The notes under the pieces are model-generated. The model was not told the DNA's origin and searched no databases. It was given only the letters and a program-made list of their open reading frames with translations. The translations under genes and the position numbers were made by a program. This document shows positions 48,905 to 57,190 of a DNA stretch of 64,000 nucleotides, piece after piece (positions within the stretch are counted from its first letter, which is position 1; every line of letters starts with the position of its first letter). The stretch lies in assembly GCA_031963005.1 (NCBI GenBank), contig JASSUL010000001.1, forward strand, positions 1 through 64,000, written 5' to 3'. The stretch comes from JASSUD01 sp031963005. GTDB lineage: Bacteria > Pseudomonadota > Gammaproteobacteria > Burkholderiales > Burkholderiaceae.

Positions 48905-49906
48905 ATGGTTGCGACCTCCCTGCCTCCCATCCTCTGCATTTTAGGCCCCACCGCTTCTGGCAAAACAGCCACGGCCCTTGAATTGGCACGCCATATTCCG
49001 ATTGAAATTATCAGCCTAGATTCTGCCCTCATATACCGAGGCATGGATATTGGAACGGCAAAACCGACTCTCGCAGAGCGTCAAGCCGTTTTGCATCATT
49101 TAATTGATATTAGGGATCCAGCACAAGCCTACTCGGCAGCGCAATTTTGCACGGATGCCTGGTCGCTTATTCATGCTATCCGCCATCGAGGTGCGATTCC
49201 TGTCCTAGTAGGAGGCACTATGCTCTACTATCGTGCGCTCACGCAGGGATTACATGACCTACCTACAGCAGATCCCACCATACGAGCCGCTATTGACGCA
49301 GAAGCACGCAAAGAAGGGTGGCCCGCCCTGCACCATAAACTCGCCCAATGCGACCCTATTACGGCACAACGCCTTGCTCCCAATGATGCACAACGTATCG
49401 GGCGAGCGCTAGAAATCTGGCGACTCACTGGGCACCCTTTGTCCACGTTATTAGAAGCGCCAAAACCTTCTGCCTCTTTGCACTCTCCGCTCTCAGCAGA
49501 GGCTGCATCCTCTCATTTTATCGCGCTCGCACTAGAACCCAGCGAACGCGCTAGCTGGCATCACAAAATTCAACAACGTTTTACTGCCATGCTAGAAGAG
49601 GGTTTTGTCGATGAAGTGAGACAACTGTCTCAGCGGGCTGATTTACACCCTGGCCTTCCTTCCATGCGTTGCGTAGGTTACCGGCAAATCTGGGCCTATT
49701 TAAAGGGAGATGTCTCATACGACACCATGTGCGACCAAGCATTAGCCGCTACACGGCAACTTGGCAAACGACAAATCACTTGGCTACGCGCTCTACAAAC
49801 TCCCCATACCATTGATTGCAACGATATGCATGCACAAAGCAAAGCCGTTGAACTAGCCTTATCACTTTTAGAGATTAAAATAGAAAACAAAAATATTGAG
49901 AAATAA
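48905..49906 (+). CDS. miaA: tRNA dimethylallyltransferase MiaA
   Basis: A prenyltransferase of 333 residues that modifies A37 of tRNAs reading UNN codons. Motifs: P-loop LGPTASGKTATAL, DSALIYRGMDIGTAKP, HHLIDIRDPAQAYSAAQF, LVGGTMLYYRAL, and the C-terminal GFVDEVRQL, PSMRCVGYRQIW and KRQITWLR. A Pro/Ser/Ala-rich insertion of about 15 residues precedes FIALALEPSER. In most proteobacteria miaA is beside mutL or hfq; neither is here. Confidence 0.94.
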   Translation: MVATSLPPILCILGPTASGKTATALELARHIPIEIISLDSALIYRGMDIGTAKPTLAERQAVLHHLIDIRDPAQAYSAAQFCTDAWSLIHAIRHRGAIPVLVGGTMLYYRALTQGLHDLPTADPTIRAAIDAEARKEGWPALHHKLAQCDPITAQRLAPNDAQRIGRALEIWRLTGHPLSTLLEAPKPSASLHSPLSAEAASSHFIALALEPSERASWHHKIQQRFTAMLEEGFVDEVRQLSQRADLHPGLPSMRCVGYRQIWAYLKGDVSYDTMCDQALAATRQLGKRQITWLRALQTPHTIDCNDMHAQSKAVELALSLLEIKIENKNIEK

Positions 49907-50048
49907 CTAGGGTCATGGCCGTCTTGCTATATAAGCACTATGCCTTATGCTTTAAGATATATATAGGACAGGGAATATATATTTAGATTGAATTATATTA
50001 TTCTTTAATTTCTATATTTCTCAATATTATGCATAGGGGAAGTCCGCT

Positions 50049-50399
50049 ATGAGCTCTAACAATATCACAATAACAAATACAGGCCGTCAAACTGGAAACA
50101 CTACACGCCTTATTCCGCAAATCCGCGGTCAGGGCCTCCACCATCTTTCTTCAAGCGAAAACGCTTTGGCAGCAAATAAAAATCCCATCATGGAGGATCA
50201 TTCAGAATTAAGCCACAGTTCAGATTCTGATAGCCATACTGCTGCTTACATAGCAAGCGGAGTTTTTATCTCTTGCAACCTACTAGTATTTGGCATAATA
50301 GCCATTATCTTAGGCACCCATATTATCAATTATATTATCGTGCCGATATTTCTTGCACTCATAGTAATTTTATTTAGAGCGGTATACTCTAGCATCTAA
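50049..50399 (+). CDS. Small Ser/Asn-rich membrane protein, candidate effector
   Basis: A product of 116 residues with no recognised family. The first 65 residues are polar and Ser/Thr/Asn-rich. Two hydrophobic segments (about 68-88 and 93-113) are separated by a turn of a few residues, and only a few residues follow. An AGGGGAA box precedes the ATG. The layout parallels the protein at 36701. Surrounding DNA is AT-rich. It may be an inner-membrane protein or a host-membrane-targeted effector; nothing in the sequence decides. Confidence 0.55.
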   Translation: MSSNNITITNTGRQTGNTTRLIPQIRGQGLHHLSSSENALAANKNPIMEDHSELSHSSDSDSHTAAYIASGVFISCNLLVFGIIAIILGTHIINYIIVPIFLALIVILFRAVYSSI

Positions 50400-50508
50400 G
50401 AATAGCGATAAATATCCCTATTCCCAATATAGATAAAAAAACAACGCAATAAAGACAGAGTAAAAGAGAGCAGATAATTATATTTTTCTCCCCTTTTCTC
50501 TTCTCTTT

Positions 50509-51294
50509 TTAACGGATAATGCCGCGCGTAGTCTGCTGTAAAAAGTGTAAAAATATCTGCACAGGTGATTGCTCAGGCAATATTTTTAAATCTTCTGCGA
50601 GTTTATTTTTCGCTTCTTCAAAAGATAAATGCGCACTATAGAGTGTGCGATATGCGCTTTGTAGAGAACTGATATCAGCTGAAGAAAATCCCCGACGACG
50701 CAATCCTTCCAAATTCAATCCATGGGGCTTTGCTTTTTCGCCTGCAGCGAGGATGAAAGGAGGAAGGTCTTTCACGGCAATAGAGCCGCCCCCCAAGATA
50801 GCATGCGCACCGACACGCACAAACTGATGCACGCCAGACATACCGCCTAAAATGGCCCAATCCCCCACTTGAACATGTCCCGCAATTTGCGCATTGCTAG
50901 AAAAGATCGTGTGATCCCCTACCACGCAATCGTGCGCAATATGCACATACCCCATGATCCAATTGTGGTCTCCAACGCGCGTTACGCCGGCATCTTGGAT
51001 GGTGCCGGTATGGATCGTAGCAAACTCACGGATCGTATTATGGTTTCCAATATCTAGTCGGGTGGGTTCTCCAGCATATTTCTTGTCTTGTGGTGCGCCG
51101 CCTAGCGCTACAAAATGCGCAATACGATTATCGGTACCAAGGGTGGTATGCCCTTCAATGACGCTATGCGAGCCAATAGAAGTGTTTGCTCCGACGGTAA
51201 CATGGGGGCCAATTACCGCATAAGGGCCAATTTCAACAGTTTCATGAATGCGTGCGCCAGGCTCAATCACTGCAGTAGGATGGATGCGTGTCAT
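50509..51294 (-). CDS. lpxA: UDP-N-acetylglucosamine acyltransferase LpxA
   Basis: A left-handed beta-helix enzyme of 261 residues performing the first lipid A step. Hexapeptide repeats run from IHPTAVIEPGARIH to about residue 190. The catalytic His is in HFVALGGAPQDKK, with GDHNWIMGYVHIAHDC, and the C-terminal helical part has GLNLEGLRRRGFS. The frame extends to 51438, but homologues start at MTRIHPTA, so 51294 is chosen. It normally follows fabZ; here it is alone, 8 kb from lpxD-fabZ, without lpxB. Confidence 0.94.
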   Translation of the reverse strand: MTRIHPTAVIEPGARIHETVEIGPYAVIGPHVTVGANTSIGSHSVIEGHTTLGTDNRIAHFVALGGAPQDKKYAGEPTRLDIGNHNTIREFATIHTGTIQDAGVTRVGDHNWIMGYVHIAHDCVVGDHTIFSSNAQIAGHVQVGDWAILGGMSGVHQFVRVGAHAILGGGSIAVKDLPPFILAAGEKAKPHGLNLEGLRRRGFSSADISSLQSAYRTLYSAHLSFEEAKNKLAEDLKILPEQSPVQIFLHFLQQTTRGIIR

Positions 51295-51630
51295 AGCATT
51301 TGCGCGAAAAAAGAGTGAATAAAATGATAAGGATAAAGCTCGCCTCCTTTTCTTCATCAAAAAGGAGGCGAAAATGGGTTGCGTGCCTGCCAAAGACAGA
51401 TAAAGATTCCCGTCTGCGAGCCATGGTGATTCTCCCATAACCCGCGCTTTTGGTTGTTTATGAAACTATACACAAACATTAATACGGGGCCAACGCATTG
51501 CGTGCAAGAGTGTATTCTAGATTGACCTAGAGGGTATATATTTTAGTCTGATCCATAGCATTTAAGATGCTTTAGACTTTTTTTCTTTTCCTCGATCATT
51601 AGAGAAGCCTCCCACTACACACTAAAAAGT
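51295..51630. other. Region between lpxA and the flavodoxin-like gene
   Basis: A 336-base gap. The lpxA frame stays open for 48 codons upstream of the chosen start but shows no homology. It should contain the lpxA promoter. Nothing else is recognised. Confidence 0.4.
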
Positions 51631-52215
51631 TTATAGGGTGCTTTTTGGGCCATTTTTCCAACGTACGGTAGCGGCAGCTACGCGCGCGCCAAAGAGACGA
51701 GCCGTTTCAAGATCTCCCGAATAAGGCGCTTCTTCAGGAGAAGCATCTCTAGGAGATTGTGCCAATACCCCCGTATAAGCACCTAAATAGTTTATCTCTT
51801 CTTTAGTAGAGGATTTTGCATTTGCAGGCAACATCCCTGTGCCGACCCAAACCATACCGTGCTGCATGGCTAGTGTGACGAAATAGCTGATCGTAGAAAA
51901 TTTATCGCCATTGACGGAAGCAGAATTAGTAAATCCTGCTGCAATTTTATCTTTCCATTTTTGGGCAAACCAGGGTTTAGAGCTGGCATCTGCAAATTGT
52001 TTAAATTCTGCAGAAGCGCCTCCCATATAAGTAGGCGCTCCAAAGATCATCCCATCCGCTGTTTCCAGTTCTTCCCAGCTCATCGGCGTCATCTGCGTAA
52101 CATCCATAAGTACGGCTATGACGCCAGTTTGTATTACCCCTTCATATACCGACTGAGCTAGCTTTTTAGTATGGCCGTAACCACTATGATAAACAATATA
52201 GAGTTTTGCTGACAT
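51631..52215 (-). CDS. Flavodoxin-fold NAD(P)H:quinone oxidoreductase-like protein
   Basis: A WrbA/NQO-type flavoprotein of 194 residues. The FMN phosphate loop is YIVYHSGYGHTKKLAQSV, followed by GMIFGAPTYMGGASAEFKQF and KIAAGFTNSASVNGDK, which bind the isoalloxazine ring. It probably carries out two-electron reduction of quinones, limiting radical formation. The middle NYLGAYTGVLAQS also fits the family. A very strong AAAAAGGAGA box precedes the ATG. It is a stand-alone gene. Confidence 0.88.
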   Translation of the reverse strand: MSAKLYIVYHSGYGHTKKLAQSVYEGVIQTGVIAVLMDVTQMTPMSWEELETADGMIFGAPTYMGGASAEFKQFADASSKPWFAQKWKDKIAAGFTNSASVNGDKFSTISYFVTLAMQHGMVWVGTGMLPANAKSSTKEEINYLGAYTGVLAQSPRDASPEEAPYSGDLETARLFGARVAAATVRWKNGPKSTL

Positions 52216-52808
52216 AAAAATCTCCTTTTTATAGCATGCTGGGTTTAGAAAATACCTATTGTTTGAGTTTGTCGCTTGGCAGCCTCATCTATGTTTTTTT
52301 ATTGCGACGTTGCTTTACTTCAATACAGTATTCTTAGTGTAACTCATAAGTATTTTTTATAAAAATATTCTTAGTAGATATTAGATTTATTGCCGATAAT
52401 AAAAAATAAAAAATATAAAAATAAGATACTTAAATTAAGTCCACAAATTACTGATATTCATCTATCTTTTTAAGATTTCCCCTCATAAGAATTTTTGAGT
52501 TATTTTGAAAATATTCCATATTTTATACAAAATATTCTTTTTTTATTTATCTCGAGCATTATCTTACCTTTTTTGATATAAATTTTTGAGCAAGCTATTT
52601 TTTATAATAATCAAATAATTTGATTATTTGATGATATTTTTTTAGCTTATTCTTCAATTTTTAAACCTATATCTTGCATTTTGTTTCGATTTTTCTATAC
52701 CGCCATTCCTCAAATTATCTCCTTTACAAATTGATGCAAAAAGCAAAATATATATATTGCGTCATAGAACAGATTCACTTTCTAGAAAAAAATTTACAGG
52801 GGGATGCC
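52216..52808. other. 593-bp very AT-rich regulatory region
   Basis: No gene supported. The composition is extremely A/T-rich compared with the flanking housekeeping genes and includes a 10-bp inverted repeat at 52606-52628. It lies between the divergent flavodoxin gene and the orphan gene at 52809 and probably holds both promoters. Such DNA is typical of H-NS-type silenced, laterally acquired loci. Confidence 0.5.
52606..52628. promoter_or_regulatory. AT-rich inverted repeat, possible operator
   Basis: AATAATCAAA (52606-52615) and its exact complement TTTGATTATT (52619-52628) are separated by TAA. It lies about 180 bases upstream of the GTG start of the orphan gene. The symmetry suits a dimeric transcription factor; no factor can be named. 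Confidence 0.4.
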
Positions 52809-53906
52809 GTGCTCGAAGTAAAAGTGTCATCAATAAGTTCATGGACCAGCATGACAAATAATCGGCATTTATCTGAATTAGAGTCTGAATATAATATATT
52901 ACCAAATAGACCTATACCTATCTGCGGCACTATTGAAGGCAAAAAAGACTCCCCTCAACATATTATGTTTATGGCCCCTGAGAATACGGGATTTCTCTTA
53001 GAAAAAGAATCATATTCCCCAAAAAATAAATATCGTGAAAACTTTATTTACAATCAAGAAGCCCCTGAAGATACATCATTTAATTTTGAAAGTGCATCCA
53101 CTATTTTGGCGGATATATTTTTAGAAGATAATAAAATTTCTTTACTAAAATTAAAATCTACAACGCCTGAAAAAACAAAAGAATTATTATCTTTGGAAGC
53201 AGAGTTTTTTAGAGAATTAAAGAGATTTACAGGAAGACCACCTTATTTTCCTGCCGACATACTGTATATTACCTATGAAATGATGTTAGGTATTATTCGT
53301 ATAAATATAGAATATATATTAGATGATGATCGCAGTAAATTATATGCAAATTTAGACAGTTTAGGCGAGAAAATTTTAACCGTGCAGGCTTCTAAAAAAG
53401 AAAAACCAGCTTCTTCAAAAAAGAATGCTCCATATGATGTCTATTTAAAAGTAAATAAAGATTTTAACTCTTCCGAATTTATTCTCTCAAACTTGGATCA
53501 AAAAAATAATATAGATAATATTACAAGGCCTGATTTTATTTTTGAAAAAATAAATAATAAATTTGATTTTAATAAAGATTCATTTAAAAAGTTATGGCCC
53601 TTTTTAAGAACGGCTCCGACCGGAAAACATATATTAACCGGGAAAGTATCGAATAACGAAGAAAAAGAGATGATTAACTTTACGTGGAAACGTAAAGCAC
53701 ATCTATCTGAAATTGAATTTGCACGAGAAGCATTAAACAAAATCTGGGAGCGCTCTGAATTTTTCTCAGATGAAGAGAGCCCATTTACAATAGATACATT
53801 TTCCGCAGAGAATATTGAAAAAATAGTACTTTCTCTAGTTGAAAAAAGCCCAGATGATCATAGTAAAAATTATTATCAAAATATTGCTTTAAATATGTAT
53901 ATTTAG
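52809..53906 (+). CDS. AT-rich orphan protein, candidate effector
   Basis: A product of 365 residues from a GTG at 52809 that follows a strong CAGGGGG box by 5 bases; the frame is open from 52674, and ATGs at 52734 and 52851 are alternatives. No domain is recognised. The protein is soluble, acidic and Lys/Glu/Asn/Ile-rich, with no signal peptide. Helical segments such as LSLEAEFFRELKRFTG and FAREALNKIWERSEFF are visible. Strong AT bias, isolation and lack of family resemble the orphan at 22957 and the ankyrin gene. A host-interaction role is inference. Confidence 0.65.
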   Translation: MLEVKVSSISSWTSMTNNRHLSELESEYNILPNRPIPICGTIEGKKDSPQHIMFMAPENTGFLLEKESYSPKNKYRENFIYNQEAPEDTSFNFESASTILADIFLEDNKISLLKLKSTTPEKTKELLSLEAEFFRELKRFTGRPPYFPADILYITYEMMLGIIRINIEYILDDDRSKLYANLDSLGEKILTVQASKKEKPASSKKNAPYDVYLKVNKDFNSSEFILSNLDQKNNIDNITRPDFIFEKINNKFDFNKDSFKKLWPFLRTAPTGKHILTGKVSNNEEKEMINFTWKRKAHLSEIEFAREALNKIWERSEFFSDEESPFTIDTFSAENIEKIVLSLVEKSPDDHSKNYYQNIALNMYI

Positions 53907-53958
53907 AATATTTTGATACTATTAATTCACTTATGATTTATCAGTGCGCATAAAGAAA

Positions 53959-53991
53959 ATGCCCGCCATGAAAATTATCCATGACGGGCAT
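53959..53991 (-). terminator. Hairpin downstream of rpsI
   Basis: ATGCCCGCCATG and CATGACGGGCAT pair with one mismatch (11 of 12) around a 9-base loop. It lies about 100 bases after the rpsI stop and 50 bases after the stop of the convergent orphan gene. It is a plausible terminator for the ribosomal protein operon, though a clear T tract is lacking. Confidence 0.55.
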
Positions 53992-54093
53992 CGAAACACA
54001 ATGGCAGAAGTATTGGCTAGGCAACATGAAAGTATCACGCTGCGCATCATTAAGCGTCCAATAATTAGGCGCCAAATACTTTGACAATATAGA

Positions 54094-54486
54094 TTAACGT
54101 TTAGAGAATTGCTTCCTACGACGAGCCTTATGGCGTCCCATCTTTTTACGCTCTACGGCACGTGCATCGCGGGTTACAAAACCAGCTTGCGATAATGCGG
54201 GTTTGAGCAAGGCATCGTAGTCCATCAATGCACGAGTAATACCGTGGCGTACTGCGCCTGCCTGACCGGTTTCACCACCGCCATGTACGTTGACTTTAAT
54301 ATCAAAAGTAGTCGTGAAGTTGGTCAACTCAAGCGGTTGACGAACGATCATGCGGGATGTTTCACGCGCAAAATATTCGTCAACTGGTTTGCCATTGACC
54401 ACAATGCGGCCTTCGCCTGCTTTCATAAAAACACGCGCTACCGCGCTTTTGCGGCGGCCTGTGCCATAGTTCCAATTACCAATCAT
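54094..54486 (-). CDS. rpsI: 30S ribosomal protein S9
   Basis: A protein of 130 residues with the S9 signature: NWNYGTGRRKSAVARVF at the start, GGGETGQAGAVRHGITRAL in the middle and the basic tail KKMGRHKARRRKQFSKR that reaches the P-site tRNA. It follows rplM by 76 bases in the universal rplM-rpsI order. In Burkholderia erpA follows; here erpA has moved to 36 kb. Confidence 0.97.
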   Translation of the reverse strand: MIGNWNYGTGRRKSAVARVFMKAGEGRIVVNGKPVDEYFARETSRMIVRQPLELTNFTTTFDIKVNVHGGGETGQAGAVRHGITRALMDYDALLKPALSQAGFVTRDARAVERKKMGRHKARRRKQFSKR

Positions 54487-54562
54487 ATTTCAAGTCTCGT
54501 ATATAAACGGGGAATCCGGTAGAGCGGATATTTTTTTAAGTATCTAAAGCGTCTGTCTATTT

Positions 54563-54991
54563 TTACAGATCCACTGCGACAGGTTGCTGTGCAGTATGGG
54601 GATGAGAATCGCCAGCATATACTTTCAGCTTTTTCAACATAGCATAGCCCAATGGACCTTTCGGAAGCATTCCTTTCACGGCATCTAGCAGTACTTGGCC
54701 AGGGAAGCGTTGCTGCTTTTTCCCGAAGGTGATTTCCTTAATACCGCCTGGATATCCGGAGTGGCGATAATATTTTTTATCGGTCATTTTTTTGCCTGTC
54801 ACCGCAATGGCTTGCGCATTGACAACGACGACAAAATCCCCTGTATCGACGTGCGGGGTATATTCTGGCTTATGCTTGCCGCGCAGGCGAATAGCGATTT
54901 CACTAGCTAATCGACCTAAAATTTTGTCTTTAGCATCGACTAACAACCATTTATGGTCGACTTCGGCTGGTTTGGCAGAAAACGTTTTCAT
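54563..54991 (-). CDS. rplM: 50S ribosomal protein L13
   Basis: A protein of 142 residues: MKTFSAKPAEVDHKWLLVDA, LGRLASEIAIRLRGKHKPEYTP (shown as LASEIAIRLRGK), the signature GDFVVVVNA and KYYRHSGYPGG, and PKGPLGYAMLKKLKVYAG. The frame begins at 55021, but the family start MKTFSA at 54991 is chosen. Upstream, repeat copy D lies in the promoter/leader region. Confidence 0.97.
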   Translation of the reverse strand: MKTFSAKPAEVDHKWLLVDAKDKILGRLASEIAIRLRGKHKPEYTPHVDTGDFVVVVNAQAIAVTGKKMTDKKYYRHSGYPGGIKEITFGKKQQRFPGQVLLDAVKGMLPKGPLGYAMLKKLKVYAGDSHPHTAQQPVAVDL

Positions 54992-55038
54992 CATGATGCG
55001 TAATTTCTCGATCTTTATCAATTATGAAGAGCAGGCCC

Positions 55039-55184
55039 TAGGGTGTGTCTCCAATTGTTCAAAAGGGCCCATATTTGGGGGAGCAGGAGCACAGGGACCG
55101 GAACTGTACTTGAGTACAGTGAGGATTCCGAGCACCGCACGACCCAGAAGATGGGCTCTTTTGGGCAATTGGAGACACACCCTA
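55039..55184 (-). repeat. Structured intergenic repeat, copy D
   Basis: This is the most symmetrical copy. The outer arms TAGGGTGTGTCTCCAATTG and CAATTGGAGACACACCCTA are perfect complements. Inner arms TCAAAAGGGCCCAT and GATGGGCTCTTTTGGGC pair well, and the core hairpin is ACTGTACT-TG-AGTACAGT. Core orientation is reverse. It sits upstream of rplM, so it could lie in the ribosomal-protein mRNA leader or flank its promoter. Confidence 0.88.
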
Positions 55185-55308
55185 GCCGCTCCAGGCCGCT
55201 CTACATAGAGCAGGCAGATTTTGACGGTATTTCGTCGAACAAAAGGCGAGGATTGTAAAGGAATTGCAGCGCAGCGTCAAAAACGAATTGCGTAAAGCGC
55301 AATAATGC

Positions 55309-56370
55309 TCAAAAATATGAGGAGAAAAAAGGAGATTGTGTGCGCATGAGCGCTAATGTATACGCAAGCTCTTTTTTCCAATCACCGCGTGCACTAGCTA
55401 ATGCCTGCTGCGGAACATCGTCTAAATACACCTCAAGCGCCGCGTTAGAGAGTACCGAATAGGGCGGACGGCGTGCACACCTTAAGCCCCCATCAGAATA
55501 GACACAAAGCGGGCCAGACGCCTCTGGTATGCTGTTTTTACACGCTGCATCCTGACTATGCCTCATAGACACGGCACAAACATCAAGCGCTTGTTTTACC
55601 GCCTTATGCACCGCAAGCGCGCGTGCCTGCTTTACAATTTCGCAAGCAAATTCATACCAGCTAGCCTCCCCTGTTGCTGTTGCATGCAAAAGCAGATTCC
55701 GGAAATCGCCATTGCGGCGCTGCAGATGGGCTTTTGACAAAAGCATCCGCGTTAATAGCGCCAGTTGCCGCACAGAAGTGGGCGTTCCTCGTTGATCCGC
55801 TACTACACTAAGTGCTTCGCCACGCAGCGCTTTTTGCAAGATAGTCTGTACAAAATGAGCACCTTGTGTGCCATATAACCAGGCCGTGCGTACAATTAAG
55901 GCATCACATCCTGAAGCTTGAATATAGCGCTCGCCTAAAAGCTTGCTGCGTCCATATGCATTGACAGGAGACACTGGATCCGTTTCTTTGTAGGGCCGTA
56001 TAGGCCCTATAGGCCTGCCATCGAATACATAATCGGTGGAATAATGCAATAAGAGCGCATTAATAGACCGTGCCGACTGCGCCAGCGCTTGCACTGCCGT
56101 ACCGTTAATCTGATTAGCTAGCCCTTCTTCATACTCCGCACGCTCTACCGCGGTGTAGCCCGCTGCATTAATAATGATATGCGGACGCAAACGACAAACT
56201 GTGTCATACACACGATCCGCCTGCGTCAGATCCATCTCCTGGCGCCCAAGCGTAATGCATTCTAATGGACGCTCAAAGGGCATCGTCTCTGCTTCGTTTT
56301 CCCAACACCCCCACTGAGATAAAAGCTCGCTACCGAGCAATCCCGTTGAGCCGATCAAAAGAAAACGCAT
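55309..56370 (-). CDS. rmlD: dTDP-4-dehydrorhamnose reductase
   Basis: A short-chain reductase-fold enzyme of 353 residues making dTDP-L-rhamnose for O-antigen or other glycans. Motifs: LLIGSTGLLGSEL (NADPH), IINAAGYTAVERAE, HYSTDYVFDG, catalytic NAYGRSKLLGE (Tyr, Lys), RTAWLYG and DQRGTPTS. It is about 50 residues longer than usual because of an insertion around 255-290 that contains cysteines. rmlA, B and C are not adjacent. It overlaps the upstream membrane protein gene by one base. Confidence 0.92.
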   Translation of the reverse strand: MRFLLIGSTGLLGSELLSQWGCWENEAETMPFERPLECITLGRQEMDLTQADRVYDTVCRLRPHIIINAAGYTAVERAEYEEGLANQINGTAVQALAQSARSINALLLHYSTDYVFDGRPIGPIRPYKETDPVSPVNAYGRSKLLGERYIQASGCDALIVRTAWLYGTQGAHFVQTILQKALRGEALSVVADQRGTPTSVRQLALLTRMLLSKAHLQRRNGDFRNLLLHATATGEASWYEFACEIVKQARALAVHKAVKQALDVCAVSMRHSQDAACKNSIPEASGPLCVYSDGGLRCARRPPYSVLSNAALEVYLDDVPQQALASARGDWKKELAYTLALMRTQSPFFSSYF

Positions 56371-57179
56371 TACGTTTTTGTTGTCGTTTTTGCTATCGTT
56401 TTTGCTGTATTAAATCGCCCAAAACACCCGCAGTAGGTAGCGTAAAATGAACAGTAAAACATCGTTGTAAAAATTAATGAAAAAGACATTAATAATGTCA
56501 ATATCAAAGCATCCGCACGCAACCAATGCAATACAAAAACCAAGGCTGTAGAGGTTAAAAACCCAAAACCTCCCCATAACAACGCATACACTAAAAAAGC
56601 GCCTTTATTGCGCCAACACGCTATAAAGCTAAAGAATAAAGCCTTATAAGGTGAAATACGTTGCCAAACAGTCAGAATCGGAGCAAACCAAAATAACATG
56701 GAAATGGGGATAAACAGTAATGCTGCCACTGCGGTAGACGTCAGCACGGCCGGCTGATGCGTGAGCCTTGCATGTTGTACTCGCCGGCCCCACACCATAA
56801 ACTGCATCAATACGCCTCCGTCGATTAAATAAGCAATCGAAAGGACTATCCACGTGGCGCCTACATAGAGCACGCCCAGTATCAGAAGATGGTAGGCTAC
56901 TTCCCAGCCATGCTTAGCAAAACCATCAAAAAGGACCAAAGGCGTTACTGATTCCCCTTCTTGCACCGCTCTGCTCGCCACCATAAAGCTCACCGACAGA
57001 CCAGGGACAAAGAAAAGGGGGAGTAAAAAGCCAATCCACGGCGTTTTAAACAGCATGAGCATCAAAAAAATATACGCCAGAAAGATGGCTAAAAAGCTCA
57101 AAGGACGCTGGCTGAAAATACGAATACCTTGAATAAATTGATCCCAACCTGCTTTGGGAGAAAGAGAGTACAGATGCAT
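56370..57179 (-). CDS. BPSS1780 family membrane protein
   Basis: An inner-membrane protein of 269 residues with about six to seven hydrophobic segments. The start (GWDQFIQGIRIFSQRPLSF) and LLPLFFVPGLSVSFMVASRA are typical of the BPSS1780 family of Burkholderiales. Its function is unknown. As in Burkholderia it lies next to thrB. The last 12 residues (TAKT IAKT TTKT) are encoded by three 12-bp tandem units, 56373-56408. Confidence 0.85.
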   Translation of the reverse strand: MHLYSLSPKAGWDQFIQGIRIFSQRPLSFLAIFLAYIFLMLMLFKTPWIGFLLPLFFVPGLSVSFMVASRAVQEGESVTPLVLFDGFAKHGWEVAYHLLILGVLYVGATWIVLSIAYLIDGGVLMQFMVWGRRVQHARLTHQPAVLTSTAVAALLFIPISMLFWFAPILTVWQRISPYKALFFSFIACWRNKGAFLVYALLWGGFGFLTSTALVFVLHWLRADALILTLLMSFSLIFTTMFYCSFYATYCGCFGRFNTAKTIAKTTTKT

Positions 57180-57190
57180 GAAAAAAATGC

